Positions 23,205-35,679 of a stretch of DNA of 64,000 bases are shown here, in pieces. Under the pieces are notes generated by a model. The model was not told the origin of the DNA. It saw only the letters and a program-made list of their open reading frames with translations, and did no database searches. The stretch's first letter is position 1. Each line of letters starts with the position of its first letter. The position numbers and the translations under genes were made by a program. The stretch comes from Zopfochytrium polystomum (Eukaryota > Chytridiomycota > Chytridiomycetes > Chytridiales > Chytridiaceae). The stretch spans positions 106,978 through 170,977 of the forward strand of contig JAIVFJ010000145.1 in the NCBI GenBank assembly GCA_025765615.1, given 5' to 3'.

Positions 23205-26200
23205 TTTTTGTGTTTTGTTGTTTTGTTTGTTTGTTTTTTGTTTTGTTTGTTTGTTTGTTTGTTTGTTTGTTTGTTTGTTTGTTTGCAAGCAAAAGAAGAT
23301 TGGGCGGGATGCGGGCGGTGCACGTGTTACTAACTAGGCGAGAAGGAGAAACAACAAGTTGTTGCGAGGTACTTTTTGCAAAAAAAAAGTGTAAGCATGA
23401 AAAAAAAAAGAGGGAGCAACGGTCGGAACCCGCGAGAAAAGGAAAAAAAAAAAAAAACCAAAAAAGAGAAAAAAAAAAAAAAAAAAAAGAAAAAGAAAAA
23501 CACTCTACCCCTTGACGCTCATCAACATCTCCCTCGGCATGCTCTTCCACCAATTAATATCCCCAAGCCGGAAACTGAGCCCCTCGACGGTATCGGACGG
23601 CGCAATGTTGGCCCAAAACCCTTCGTCATTGAACAGGCAGCCGACGCTGCGGTACCCGTGCGCGGCCGCGACAGAGGCGCGGCACCGGCTGCCCGTGACC
23701 GGATCCCAGAACTCGACGTCGCCGTTCGTCGGGATCGTCGTGACCCAGGCCGTGGCGGTCTCGGTCGCGTCCGCGGCCGCCGCCGCCGAGGATGGGTCCA
23801 ACAGAGACGACGCTGGCGTGCTGCTGCTGCTGCTGCTGCCGGTGCTGCCGGTGCTGACGGCCGTCCCGAGCGTGGTAAAGGCGTTGAGGCTAAAGCCGAG
23901 GAGCAGAGACGTGAGGAGCAGCGCGTGGCCGGGCACCGTCGTCTTAGACAGCGTGACGATCGTGTGGGGGCTTGGCCATACCTCGGCGCTGATGGTGTCG
24001 GGTCGGAAAGGGTGGGGGGATAGAAAAAATTAAACACTCTTGGCTTGGGGCGAAAAAACTACGCAGTCAAATCAATCCCTTCACTCCCTCACCGAGCAGC
24101 AGCAGCAGCCGCCGCCGCGTCCCCCGCCGCGCCGCCCGCGCCGCCGCCGCCGCGATCGACCGCCAACAGCGACACGAACCGCGCGGCGTGCCTCGGGCTC
24201 TCGACAAAGCGGCTGGAGATGCGCGCGACAAAATTCGTGACGGGCAGGCGGCGGCCCTCCTCGTCCTCGGCGAAGATCTTGACCAGCTTCTCCGCGTTGG
24301 ACGGCCGGATCTGCAGAAAGTCGCTCCACCACTGCTTTGCGAACGCGTAGAACTGGCGGTGCGCGTCGGCTTCTTCGAGCGCTTCGCTCTTGAACTTCCG
24401 AGGTGTGTGTGTGTGTGTGTGTATTGTGCGTTTGATTTCAAGTCAGCAGAGTCCGACCTCGCAAGCACAGCAACCAAAAAACCCACAAACCTGAAACGCC
24501 AGCTCCTCAGGCGCGACCGCGACCGCGCTCCGCTGAATCAAGACTATCGACACCTCGAGCACGCCGACCGCCGCGACCTCCGGCGCGCCACCCGCCGCCG
24601 CCGCCGTCGCCGCCGCCGCCGCCCAGCTCGCGGACCTCGACGAGCTTGGTGTGCGTTCCCCCGAGGAGCGCCTCGCGCCACTCCACGCTACGGCAGCCGA
24701 CGACGGTGCGCGAGCCCGTGGCGTAGTTGACGCGCGTGATCAGCAGCTTGAGCTTCTCGCGGAGCTGCACCAGGACCGAGAGGTCTACTGACTGGGTGGG
24801 AAGGTTGGAATCGGTGGTTACCAAAAAAAATAAAAAAAATAATGAAAAAATAAAAACGGCGAATCCTGGGGAAAATGGAAAATGGGGGTTTTGCCTACTA
24901 CAGTACCGGCAGCTCGACCAGCCTCTGAAAGTTGAACAACGGCTCCGTGCACGCGAGGACGGGGGTCGATGCGAACCGCTGGTCCAGGAAAAGAACGTGG
25001 ATTTCGAGACCGTGTGATCCGTCCTGAAAAATAAAGGGTTTCGGGTTCCCGTCAGGATAGGCAAATAGACACAGGACACACACACACACTCACACACACA
25101 AAAACTCTTTCTCAAGAAGGTGTTCAAAAAACTGACCTCGGCCACCTCGGCGTTCCCCAAAAACGCCAACCCGCGCGCGATGGACAGCCTCAGGTACCGC
25201 TTCCGCCCGAGCCGACCAATGCCCGCGGGCCGCGGCTGCGTCAGCATCTGCTCGGACGACGACGCGTCCCGGAGCGGCACGACAAAGCTGTCCGTGCCGC
25301 CGTCGCCGCCCCCGCCGCCAACGTCCGTCACGTTCCAGCCGCCGAGAACGGGCGACGCGGGCGGCGGCGCCGGCCCTCCTCCGCCGCCGTCTTCGTAGCG
25401 GGAGTATTCCCGCTGCCTTCGACGGGGCCGCTGGTAGCCCTGCTGCTGCTGCTGGAGCTGCTGGTGCTCCAGCTCCATCAGCTGCACAAATTGCTCCTGC
25501 AGCAGCAACTGCTGCTGCTGCGTGGTCGGCGGCAGCGACAGTCCGGACGCCGAGCGGCGCGGACGGCGGCGCGGCGACGTCTCTGCGGATCGCGAGCGCG
25601 CAGGGAGTGCCGCGGCGGCGGCTGAGGCGTTGTTGCTGCCGATTGCGGCAGCGAGAGGGAACGAGGACGAATGGCGCTGAGGGGTGGACGCGGATGACGT
25701 TTCCGGCGTGCTATTAAAGGTGTGGACGGTGAACGGGTCCGAAGTTCGGTGAGCGCCGTACGAGTCGCTGGCGGGGGTTTTAGGTGGCGTTTGGGGGGGG
25801 GCGAGTTGAGGCCATGATGCGTTTCGGAAAAGGCGATAGTAACCGTGATCGCCGGCGATGGGAGCAAAGGGAGAGGCCGGGTGGGTTAGATACTGCCGAG
25901 AGGCCAAAACAAAAAAAAAAAAAATCAAAGAAAAGAGAAGGACATGGCCAATGATCGAAAAACGACAAGCAGCGAAAACAAAACTCACGCGGCGGGAGCG
26001 GCGACGGGGTACGGGTATCGCGTCGCCGGGCCCGCGAGTATCCGCGGGTCGTCGACTGCCGCAGCAGCAAGTCCTAGTCGACTCTGCCGCCGCCGCCGCC
26101 CCTGCCGCCCCTGTTGCTTTTCGTCGTCGTCAAAGTCGTACGGAACGTCGTCGTGCTCGCCCGGTTCGTCGGACGACGTGATGGTGCGAACCGCATTTGT

Positions 26201-27617
26201 TGCAGCTCTGTTCAAGGGGGCGGGTAATTGTTATATATCCGCGATTGTAAAGCATGCGTCCTCAAAAAAAAAAAAAAAAAAAAAAAAAAGGGCGAACGCT
26301 ACCGTCCGTGCTGAGTCGCTCCTGCAGCCGCAACGGACGGTCGGCAAAGCGGAGGGACTCGCTGCTGGAGCTTCTATCAAGGAAATGCATAGCGATCTGA
26401 GCGTTGCTGCTACTGCTTCTGTTGCTGCTGCCGCCGCCGGCGCCGGCGGCATATGAGGGTTTCTCGCTTCTTCCGTAGAGCGCGTCCGCGACGGCGGAGG
26501 CGTTGCCGCTGCCGTTGCTGGAGAAGCTCGAGTTTAGGGCGTTGCTGTTGTTGTTGTTGTTGTTGTTGCTGTTGTTGTAGATGTTGACGCTCCTGAGGGT
26601 GCCGTTCGCGCTGTTGGACATGACCGACGGGACTTCCGAGATGTGGCGGACGGCGGCGACGCGCACGGGCGAGCTCGAGGCGGAGGCGGCGGAGAACGCG
26701 GTGGTGGTGGTGGTGGTCGCCGCGGAGCCGGAGCCGAGGCCCGAGCCGGACGAGGAGGAGCCCGGCAGGCTGTTGAGGGTGCTGTTGCCGCCGCCCCCGC
26801 CGCCCGCGTAGAGGATGCGGCTGCTGCGGTTGCTGGTGGATTTCGCGACGACGCTGGAGCGGAACGGGTTCCAGCTGAACGACGCCGAGGAGGCCACGGG
26901 GGTGGACGGCGTGTCGGGAGTCGTCGCGGCGGCGGCGGCAGAGTGCGGTGGTAGCTGCTGGTGTGGGTGGTGGTGGGGGTGCGGTTGGTTGTGGGTGTTC
27001 TGCTGATCGGGGAGCTCCTGCCGGTCGTCGCGATAAAAGTACGACGACGACGACGGTAGTGGCGGCGGCGGGTTGTAGTCCGCTGGGTTGGCCGCGGAAG
27101 AAGAAGAGGAAGATGAAGAGGAAGAAGAAGGGAATGTTAACCGCCGTGAAGAGCGCTGGGTGGTGGCACTGGCACTTGCGGCGGCGGCGGCGACGACAGC
27201 GTCGTCGGCGGCGGTGCTTGGCCGGCGGCGACTCGGGCGAAACGACGCGGCGGCGGCGGGCGATGCAGCCTCTCCCGCTGCTGCTGCTGCTACCCGCCGA
27301 TGCAATAGGATACGCGGGGCGGACGCCCGCGTCCGATAGACGCGGTCTGGCGCCGGCGGCGGCGTCCGCGAAGCTGGATCTGCGATCGGGCGGTTGCTGC
27401 TGCTGCTGCTGTTGCTGTTGCTGCTGCGCCTGCAGCTGCTGCGGTTGCTGGGGTTGCGGGGTCCCAGCGCGGCGGTGGTGGTGGGCAGCCTGCTGCTGCT
27501 GCGGCCGGTACGCGCTGGAGGACTCTGGAAAGCGCTCCGACGACAACAGTCGGCGGCCGCCGCCGCCGCCGCCGCCGCCGGCAGCGGGGGCCTGCGGGTG
27601 TGTGTTGTAGTTGCTGC

Positions 27618-27656
<39 letters not shown>

Positions 27657-27773
27657 GGGTGGGTTGCGTCGAGGGTGGTGGGCGGGGCTGGTAGTAGTCC
27701 ACGGGGGCAGCAGCAGCGGCAGTGCTAGTGGTGCCGTCGAACGAGCGGGAGGAAGGGCGCGAGTCCGCCGAGG

Positions 27774-27805
<32 letters not shown>

Positions 27806-27898
27806 GAGGAGGAGAGGTCGTTCCTGCTGGCGCGGCGGCGGAGGGCGCGCTCGTTCTTTTTGCGCGAGTACCAGCGCCCGAAGCGCTCGAAGGCGGCT
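21707..27898 (-). CDS. CEP76: CEP76-like centriole/ciliary protein (C2 plus transglutaminase-like fold)
   Basis: In animals CEP76 limits centriole reduplication. The family is predicted to combine a C2 domain with a transglutaminase-like domain. Blocks here appear in CEP76 order: RKRYLRLSIARGLAFLG and LEIHVLFLDQRFASTPV (C2, about 25.2-24.9 kb), VDLSVLVQLREKLKLLI and VEWREALLGG (24.7 kb), FAKQWWSDFLQIRPSNAEK (24.3 kb), HALLLTSLLLGFSLNAF and AWVTTIPTNGDVEFWDP (23.9-23.7 kb), SVGCLFNDEGFWANIAPSD, EFQEGIKALIPEGFTFK (exon ending 22219), then a last exon 21964-21707 (GFPCHFNTLHAGKIFAKMV... RVRVFPACEGCAGCWVMLAVRFRPL). The family's GDCEDHA cysteine is replaced (TTVPGHA), and Ala/Ser/Thr/Gly/His-rich inserts interrupt the domains. 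Upstream of about 25.99 kb lies a very long Q/N/S/G-rich segment, probably the same protein; exon limits and start there are uncertain, with an acceptor near 27898 (FERFGRWYSRKKN). Confidence 0.85.
23168..23285 (+). repeat. Poly-T then (TTTG)n inside a CEP76 intron
   Basis: About 36 T followed by TTTG/TTTTG units. On the gene strand this is a poly-A and CAAA tract just upstream of a 3' splice site (CAG near 23166). Confidence 0.75.
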
Positions 27899-28105
27899 AG
27901 AATGGTGGGTGGGTGTTTGGGGTGGGCGAGGAGGGGGGAGGCGGGGTAAGGCGGCGGCGGCGGCGGCGGCGGCGACGGCGGCAGCAGCAGTAGCAGCAGC
28001 AGCTCTCCTCTGGCTAGCTTGGCTGCTGCTTACTCTTTAGCAGGGCAGTGTCGTTGTGGAGTGGGAGGGTGAGAATTAATAAGGGCCAGATGGATGGCCG
28101 CGTGC

Positions 28106-28160
<55 letters not shown>

Positions 28161-28174
28161 AGAGAGAGAGAGAG

Positions 28175-28231
<57 letters not shown>

Positions 28232-28258
28232 CAGAGAGAGAGAGAGAGCGAGAGAGAG

Positions 28259-28291
<33 letters not shown>
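28106..28291 (+). repeat. (GA)n-(GT)n microsatellite
   Basis: About 155 bp of nearly pure GA with a few interruptions, running into about 30 bp of GT. It lies in the 5' flank of the CEP76 gene. Confidence 0.95.
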
Positions 28292-28293
<2 letters not shown>

Positions 28294-29754
28294 CTGTTTG
28301 TCTGTGTGTCTGTCGGTCGGTGTGCGTGTGCGAGAGTGCCCGATCGATCGCTCGTGGTGGGTGCGTCCCGAGACGCGCGCCGGCCCCGCCACCTTGGGCC
28401 CGACCGACCGTTTTGTTTGTCTGCACTCACTCACTCATTTTATTCTGTTTTTTTTTTTTTGTTTTTTTGTTTTTGATCCCACAAATAATAAGCACGCATG
28501 CTTCTCTGTCTCCTCTCAAGAAACACGAATGAAAAAATAAAAAAAATAAAAAAAATGAAAAGACAAGGGTTGGCAACAACGACCACATTAGTGCGAAAGA
28601 TGCAGGCAGATATGACTGTGTAGAGTCGATTGATACAATAGGAAGAAGAAGAAGAAGAAGAAGAAGAAGAAGAAGAAGAAGAAGAAGAAGAAGAAGAAGA
28701 AGAGCATCTGGATGGAGAAGGATTGAAAGCATGGGCTGTTAATTGTTGTTGCTGTCAATTCAAGTTTATAAATCATCAACAATATCAACACTGGCAAACT
28801 GAGGTGATCCAACCACTAAGTTGCAGGCCGAATGGCTCAGGCTCCTCTGCACTACTGGCAAGAGGCCCTCTTGCTCAGCGGTGTAGAGCGATCCCTTTGA
28901 TGGGAAAGGTGCTAAGTTTGAGACGTGCTGGCAGTCACTGACTGAATGATGCAGAAATGCTAAGTTCTGCACAATGACTAAGCCTGGCCCTCCTCGCTTT
29001 TGGAAATGAATAAGGATGATGTGCGTATGTGGGAAGAAGTACAGAGTCCAGCTGTACACAGAGCTGCTGCATAAGCTACCATGATGAAAGGCCTCATGAA
29101 AGGGTATGAGATCATAGGGTTTTTTCTCCTTTCTTCATTGATAATTTTTACTTATTTTTTCAATTAGTAGTTTATCCTGTTTTTCCTGTTTTTACTGTTT
29201 TATCTTTATTTATTTGTTTGTTTGTTGTCTCTGTGTGTGTCTCTCTTTTCTTTTGTGGCTGTGAGTGACTGTCTTCCTCTTTGCACCAATCAGCTCTCCC
29301 CATCTCCTCCGTCTTTCTTGGCAGCTGATGCCAAGAAATGCTCCATGATTATCTGAGCTGTCTTGTCCCAGTGCACCTCACCATTCTGCATACTGTTTAG
29401 GCTGGTCTGGGGTAGGAGCTACTTGATGATGGAAGGTGGGAGGGTAAAACTGTGGTAGTGCCTCGTTGGTTCCTGTCAATACTGTTAGGCAGAACTGACT
29501 GGTTAGCAGCAAGAGGCACAAGACGGACCCGAACCTATTGTGACTGTCAGTTATTGTTCTCACGATGCCCATGGGAGAGCGAGCCACCACCAATGCAGAC
29601 CTGGGTGCTGGCTTGCGCTGATGACAAATACTCTGAGTATTAAGTGGACTGGAAACCTGGTGTCAACAGTTTTCCTCCTCCTCTGCTCAAGCAGATAATA
29701 TAGGAGAGGTTTTTACCCTGTGCCAGTCACGCTTGCCTAGCAACTATTACAGCG
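28292..29754. other. Gene-poor region with microsatellite and tRNA-like piece
   Basis: Holds a (GAA)n tract at 28641-28704. A tRNA-like stretch near 28860-28930 (TTGCTCAGCGGTGTAGAGC, then AGTTTGAGAC) has A-box and B-box resemblance but no convincing cloverleaf. No protein gene is supported. Confidence 0.4.
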
Positions 29755-29896
29755 TGTATATCATCATCATGTACCAATAATTCATAACAGAGTTTTTTTT
29801 TCTCCTTTCTCTCCAAGTTGGGGAGAAGGACCACCCACAAACACACATCTCCACTTCATTCACTCCTTCCACTCACTCACTCAGAGTAGACTGTTT
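29755..29896 (+). repeat. Direct repeat copy 1 (~140 bp)
   Basis: Matches 31207-31343 almost base for base from TCATCATCATGTA through ATTCATAACAGAG, CTCCAAGTTGG and AGAAGGACCACCCACAAAC to ACTCACTCACTCAGAG. Differences are a longer T-run and a few substitutions. Confidence 0.85.
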
Positions 29897-31206
29897 ACAA
29901 ATACATCGCTTCAAATCCAGGTCTCTCAAGGCGATATGAATGAGTTGGCTGGTCAGGTATTATGTGGTGGTATGGTCTCTCTGGTATTCCTCCCTGTCCC
30001 TGGTGATGGTTCCTTTGGCTTTTGGTGGGCCTGGTTCACTGGGTTCGGACCCTCTTCCTTTCATGCTAATACCTGTGGTTGTCTTTGGTGTCTTCCTTGT
30101 GTGTGGGAGTGGGTATTGACCTTCCTTGCTTCTAAGACAGGTTATTCTCTCTGGCCTGGTGAGGCAGAGGTCTGTCTCCTGGTAGGATGGAGCAAGAAGA
30201 GTCCCACTGTCTCCCACCCTGGTTGCACCCTCTTCCTTGATTGAGTTGGAACACTCTCCTTGGAGTGAGACAAGTTGTGTCTGGTTCTGTTAAGTGGAAA
30301 ACAGTTCTGATTTGGTTCAACTGGCACCTCTGCACACCAACTGTTCCTTCTGTCTGCTCTTTGTCTCTCCAACCCCCTCCAACTCAGGGTTTGACTTGTT
30401 GTTTATTTCTTTTGTTGTTTCTTTTGATGGGTTGTAGTGGCTTGTCACTCCCCTCACCAATTCAGTCGGTCTTACCGATCCAGTCGGTTCTGTCTCTGGT
30501 CTAACTTGGCTTTGGCCTTGTGCCCCAGATGAAACCCTTCTGTGTCTTGCACCAGAGGATATGCTTTCTTTTGTGATTGTGTCTGTTTCATGCTTTGGTG
30601 TGAGAAACCCCTCTTTTGTGTTAGAGATTCATTTGTGTTTTTCTTGGGATTTTTAAGACTCCAAATACACTTTCCTGTCTAGTGCCCCTAGACACCCTCC
30701 TTTTGCCCCTTTTCATTGGTCAGGATTGGTAGTTAGGTCCATGCTCTTGTTTCCACCTATAGCCCTAGGTGAGGAGTTAGAGAGCGTCTCACACCCATTT
30801 GTCTTTTCAATGTTTCTTAGTGAATGTCCTTTTACAGGCAAGGACATGAGAGTCCTGCTACTGCTGTGGGCTGCCACTATCAAACAGCAAGCGTCTTTGC
30901 TCTGTGATGGCCGCAGTGGCAGCAGAGTGCGGGCAATGGGGGTGATGGGGGCGGTGGGTGGTGGGGTAGCAGTGGCTGCACGAGCAGCACATCTTTGCTA
31001 GAAATGAAAAGGGGGCTAGAACCAACACTTAATTAATTGGGGCTAGAAATAATGGAACCCTTTCAAGAATCAGGAGACTTTCTTATGCACTGCAGTATTT
31101 AATGCACTTCAGCTTTTTTCCCCTCATTTCAAGTTGCAAAACAGAGTTCTTGCACAGCATCAGCCGCAATTGCGGCAATTTGAAGACGGTGAAGCCGCCG
31201 CAATAG
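29897..31206. other. Sequence between the two direct repeats
   Basis: About 1.3 kb with short open frames only (for example a Trp/Cys-rich 102-codon frame at 29936-30244) and no recognised domain. If the flanking repeats are termini this would be the body of a small non-autonomous element. Confidence 0.3.
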
Positions 31207-31343
31207 TGCATATCATCATCATGTATCCATTATTCATAACAGAGTTTTTCTCTTTCTCTCCAAGTTGGAGAGAAGGACCACCCACAAACACACATCTCCA
31301 CTTCATTCACTCCTTCCACTCACTCACTCAGAGAAGACTGTTT
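31207..31343 (+). repeat. Direct repeat copy 2 (~137 bp)
   Basis: Second copy, same orientation as 29755-29896, 1.45 kb downstream. No short target duplication is evident outside the pair. Confidence 0.85.
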
Positions 31344-31449
31344 GCAGCAGCTGGAAGAGCTACTGTGGGGGTTTCCCGAGTTGCTCCTTCTTTCCTTTCG
31401 GGCACCGCATCTTCCATGTCCACAACTTGTTAAACATGCACTACCACTG

Positions 31450-31720
31450 CCATAGAAGCAACTGTTTCATACTCTGTCTGAGCCGCAGTCTTCATCTTCT
31501 TTCTTTGAAGTGGTCAACTTGACCACACTTGTGGCACTTAAGCTCTTTCCTGTCCAGGACTTCAAGTACGCAGATTTCTTTTTGCATGCCTCGGCTTCTC
31601 TGCCCTTTGAGCTAAACCCATACCACTTGAATTGGCAATCGCACGTGAAGCCACAGGAGTCTCTACCTTCTTTTTGGCCTTCTCCTGCATAACATGCAGG
31701 TATGTGATATTTGACTTCCC
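31450..31720 (-). pseudogene. Possible gag zinc-knuckle relic
   Basis: One minus-strand frame reads KELKCHKCGQVDHFKERR, close to a retroelement CCHC knuckle (C-X2-C-X4-H present, final C absent) and then a stop. Neighbouring frames are Cys/Lys-rich. Only this short motif supports the call. Confidence 0.25.
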
Positions 31721-31898
31721 TTTCTCCCCCACCAGGCTATCCGATTCCGAGATTTCTCCTGAATGCAACCACTGCTCACGCGTCGCTGCTCCTGTGCCCT
31801 GCCTGCTCGCAGACCACCACAGCATACTGCTGAAGCCACCTGTTTTGTGTTGGCGCTTGACTGCGCCTTTGTTGTTTACTAGGATTGACAAATGTGGT

Positions 31899-31943
<45 letters not shown>

Positions 31944-33158
31944 TTTCCCACGCTATATGACTATCTGACACACGTGACCTTCGGTAAATCATCAGATGCA
32001 TTCGTGTGCACCTGACAGCTTCAGGTATGCACTGATCCGTTACCTTAGGCATTGAGTCCCGGGGCATCCCCTGGTGTCCAAAGCAGTAAGCCCGCACTAC
32101 TTGGACCAGTAAGCTCTGACCAAATTGCTTTACCTCAGCCCAACAACCTGTCGTACGCCAACAGCCTCTCGCCAACGCAGAGACAACAATGTGATTTCAT
32201 GGTTTGGCTCATCTTACCCAGAAACAGCGCTTCAGTTCATTGCATCTCTTTCCTTTTCGAAAAGGCAATACATTTCAAAAAATTTTAAGAATAACTTCCC
32301 AAAAATGCCCAAATTAGTTCACTGCCAAAATCCTGATGTACACTTGTATGGCTTTCCGCTATTTCTGGCCTGTTCGCAAGAAGTGTTATTCCTAGCCAGT
32401 TACTCCCACAGACAGAATTTTTTTGTTTGCTCAATCCACAGGTTTTCACCCTTTCTTTCCCTTCTCTTCCCCTTTTTGGCAAAGATCTTAAAAAAAAAAA
32501 AGAGTTGGTCATTGTCGCCCCTTATGGAGGACTGGAACTTCGCTTTCAAATTTAAGGTTAGAAGACAAGAATCAATTCGAGTGCCGCCACGCAGTTGTGG
32601 AAAGAAAAGAAGGCAAAAGGATGATTCTGATTGGTTTGTTCATGGTAGTACTGCCCAAACCACTTGGAGAGGCAAGAAGCTCACACACAAGAAAACCCGT
32701 TCCATTGGCAATAGCGAGAGCGTGTCGCAGCAGAATGATAGTCAGTATCCTTATGCATCAACAGTTTGAATCTCACAGGCCCTGCATGAATATTGGTCCT
32801 GTGCAGCCAGGAGAAGAAAGTCTTTCGACACTTGGGCAAAATTAAGAAAAAAAGGTGCCAGTTCAAACCCTTATATTCACACAATCCAAAGACTTTTCCC
32901 CTGCTTCATAGGCAAAAAAACTCTTCAAACCTGATTCTCTCAAAAAGTTGACATTAGCAGAAAGTTTTGAACCCAGGGACAGAAAAATTAAGGGAGGTAC
33001 TGTAAGCGTGTCGGAGTCATACTTGGATTTGGTTTGGCGTGTGGGTGTGTGCGTGTGCGGAGTGTGTGTGTTGATCAAGCCTAGGTTCCAAAAAAAAAAA
33101 AAAAAAAAAAAAAAAAACAAGAAAAGAAATCCAATCAACAACGACCACCAGTACAATA
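31721..33158. other. Intergenic, upstream of HNT1
   Basis: Contains a T-run of about 40 (31902-31941) and an A-run of about 26 (33092-33117) roughly 40 bp before the HNT1 start codon. No gene is supported. Confidence 0.4.
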
Positions 33159-34730
33159 ATGGCCTCCGCAGAGCAACACACGCACGCCGTGGACGCCTCG
33201 TGCATCTTCTGCAAGATTGTCGCGGGCGCCATCCCGTCGCACAAGTAAGTAAGCGCATTAGCATAAGCTTACGCATGCTATGCCATGCATGCATGCATCG
33301 TTCGTCGTTGTTATTGTTGTTAGGAGCGTTGTGTTGCGAGCCATCGAGGCGTCGTGTGGTTTGTTGTGCGGGCGCTTTCGCAGCACGCGGGAAGCACAGG
33401 GACACACGCGCGCGAAGCGCGCGGCGCGCCCGCGAAATCGCAAACCCGATCCGCGCGACGACTCAAGCGCACGATCGGTGCGGGCTGGCATCCCCTCCCT
33501 TCCACCCCCCATCGAGATCCATCTCGCTGCAGACCAGCAGAAGCGCCCCACCCGACCACCGCCATATGCTCGCCACATGCTCGCCACATGCTCGCCACAT
33601 ACCCGCCACATACCCGCCACATGCCCGCCACATGCCCGCCACATTCCCCCGCACTTGGGGCGCGTGGGACGCGCTGACTCGTCTCACCCCTCCCTCTCCA
33701 TCTCCTCCCCCACCCCACCCACCCAAAAACAATCACACAGGATCTACGAAACCGAGCACTCGTTCGCGTTCGTGAGTTGCTTTCGAAAGCGTGCTCGCAC
33801 CCCCGCTTTTGTTTTCCGACCAGAACGACACGCGCGCCCGCTCTTCTCAAAATTCGCTCCCCCACTCACCGCCCCCCTCTATGCATGCATGCATGCCACC
33901 TCCCACCACGCTCGCGCAGCTCGACATCAACCCGCTTAGCACCGGCCATGCGGTGAGTCGAGTCGAGCGAGACTCCGTAACTGAGAATGTCGTGTTTTTG
34001 GACTAAACAAAACTAACAATCCCAAAAACGACTTGCAGCTCGTGATTCCCAAACGTAAGTGGGATTGCGCGCGACGCGCGTGCGCGTTTGTTTGAAGCTT
34101 TTGTTCGAGCGCGCGCGGGGTCGTACCCTTGTCGCTCCCCCCGTTTTTCACTCTGTTTCTTCCTTATGGAATAGATCACGCCGAATTCATGCATCAAGTC
34201 CCCGACGCGGACCTTGCTGACGTAAGGAAGACGACCAGAGAAAGCAATCTCTGTGCTAAACGCACTCAACTAATCATCCTCCCTATGCGCCCCATTCATG
34301 CGACGGACGGACCCTCCCCCCCACTCTCCCCAGCTCCTCCCCGTCGCGAAAAAGGTTGCGCTGGCGCTCGCGCCGGGCGCGTACAACGTGCTGCAGGTGG
34401 GATTTTATTTCTTTCGAAAACGAATCCGTGAATCTGCAGGTTGAAATGGCCCAACCCATGCCCTCGACCACCACCCAGAACAATGGAAAGCTCGCGCGTA
34501 AGTTGGGCGTTATTATTGCTGCTTTCTCTTCTTTTCTCTTCCTTCCTCCCCTAACCTAACTCACAAAAACATTCCACAAACAAGACCAAGAAGTGCCGCA
34601 CGTGCACTTTCACGTGATCCCCAAGACGTCTGGCGCCGACGGCCTGGGCGTCGGGTGGCCGTCGCGGCCGACCGACCACGCCGCGTTTGCCGCGCTGGCC
34701 GCCGAGCTGCGCACGCGCATCGGCGCGTGA
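33159..34730 (+). CDS. HNT1: HIT-family nucleotide hydrolase (HINT1/HNT1 type)
   Basis: Purine nucleoside phosphoramidase of the histidine-triad family, expected to hydrolyse AMP-lysine type phosphoramidates. Eight exons can be set exactly: 33159-33244, 33741-33771, 33920-33952, 34039-34054, 34175-34221, 34334-34396, 34479-34497 and 34585-34730, all with GT..AG introns. They total 441 nt, that is 146 residues plus a TGA stop. Near the N-terminus is CIFCKIVAGAIPSHK, the usual HINT opening. Then follow LDINPLSTGHALVIPK, YNVLQ joined to NNGKLAHQEV, and the histidine triad HVHFHVIPK, all intact. A GWP motif follows, as in yeast Hnt1. The start is the only ATG before CIFCKI. Exons four (16 nt) and seven (19 nt) are microexons; an acceptor 39 nt upstream of exon seven is rejected because it would insert extra residues into the conserved core. 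Confidence 0.96.
33566..33646 (+). repeat. Minisatellite in HNT1 intron 1
   Basis: About eight copies of a 10-bp unit, CGCCACATGC or CGCCACATAC, inside the 496-bp first intron. It lies well away from both splice sites. Confidence 0.85.
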
Positions 34731-34778
34731 GGACGACGCGCAGAGAGGAGAGGGAGGGCGACAGATATATGCATATGT

Positions 34779-35641
34779 ATGAATATATGCATGGATGAGC
34801 ATATGCGCACGCATCGCATGCATGCGTGTTGCGGAGAAGGGGATGGTGATGGCGAATGGAGTGATGGGTTGGGTTTCGAGTTGGTTGCGTTTCGTTCGAC
34901 AATGACGCGGGAAAGACAGAAATCGGCACGACGGCACTTATTTCGAAGCGACGAACGCGTCCGTCTGGATTCAGTTAAAGAAGAATTTCGAGACTTGCAG
35001 CGCCCCGGGGAGGAGGATCCGCCGGTCGCGCACGACCGGCGTGTCAGCCTCGCGAATCGCTCGTCGATGCAGCAAGGCCGAACGATCCGCCGAGTCCAAC
35101 AATCGTCAAGGCAAACGGTAAAGAACGCAAACGAAATCGGTGAAAGCGATGACCAATCAGCGGCACTTGCTCCCCTCGCTAATATTGCTGCAAGAGTACG
35201 CGCAGATGCACCAGAAAACGATGGATTTTTGCGTGAGGATCCAGACGCCCTTCCTAACGAAGGCGAATACCACAACAGCGGTCTCGACGTGGTGCCGGTC
35301 AGAAACACCGTCTCAACAGCGGCTTTGGCTTTGTCTTTGACAAATTCGACTTCAGATTGCTTTACCGGCAGCTTCGGCTTCGTCGTCTGGCGTTTTGGCA
35401 GTCCCTGGACGTGAAGGGGCTTTTGTTTGCAACGCTTGTCAAGACGTGGTGCCAAAGCGAGGTCGACAAGGGTTGCTCCGCAACAAAATGCGGCGGCGGC
35501 GGAGAAGCAATCCTCAGTGCCGACTCTCTTCGCAAAAACCAACTGTCTGGAACCTCTTGATTGTGTCCCTTCGCTCTCACCAAACAGCACAAATCCTGAC
35601 ACTAACAAACGCAGCCCTTTCAAACCTTTATTCTGCTTCAA
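34779..35641 (-). other. Overlapping long open frames of unknown status
   Basis: A minus-strand frame runs from 35641 through the 3' end of HNT1 (343 codons, stop near 34610). A plus-strand frame covers 34779-35414 (211 codons). Both have protein-like stretches (minus: KPKLPVKQSEVEFVKDKAKAAVE in part; plus: DERVRLDSVKEEFRDLQR). They are mutual shadows, so at most one is real. Neither shows a known domain. The region may instead be HNT1 3' flank. Confidence 0.25.
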
Positions 35642-35679
35642 ACCCCTGTATTCAACCGCTTTTTCCCCCTCCTTTCCAG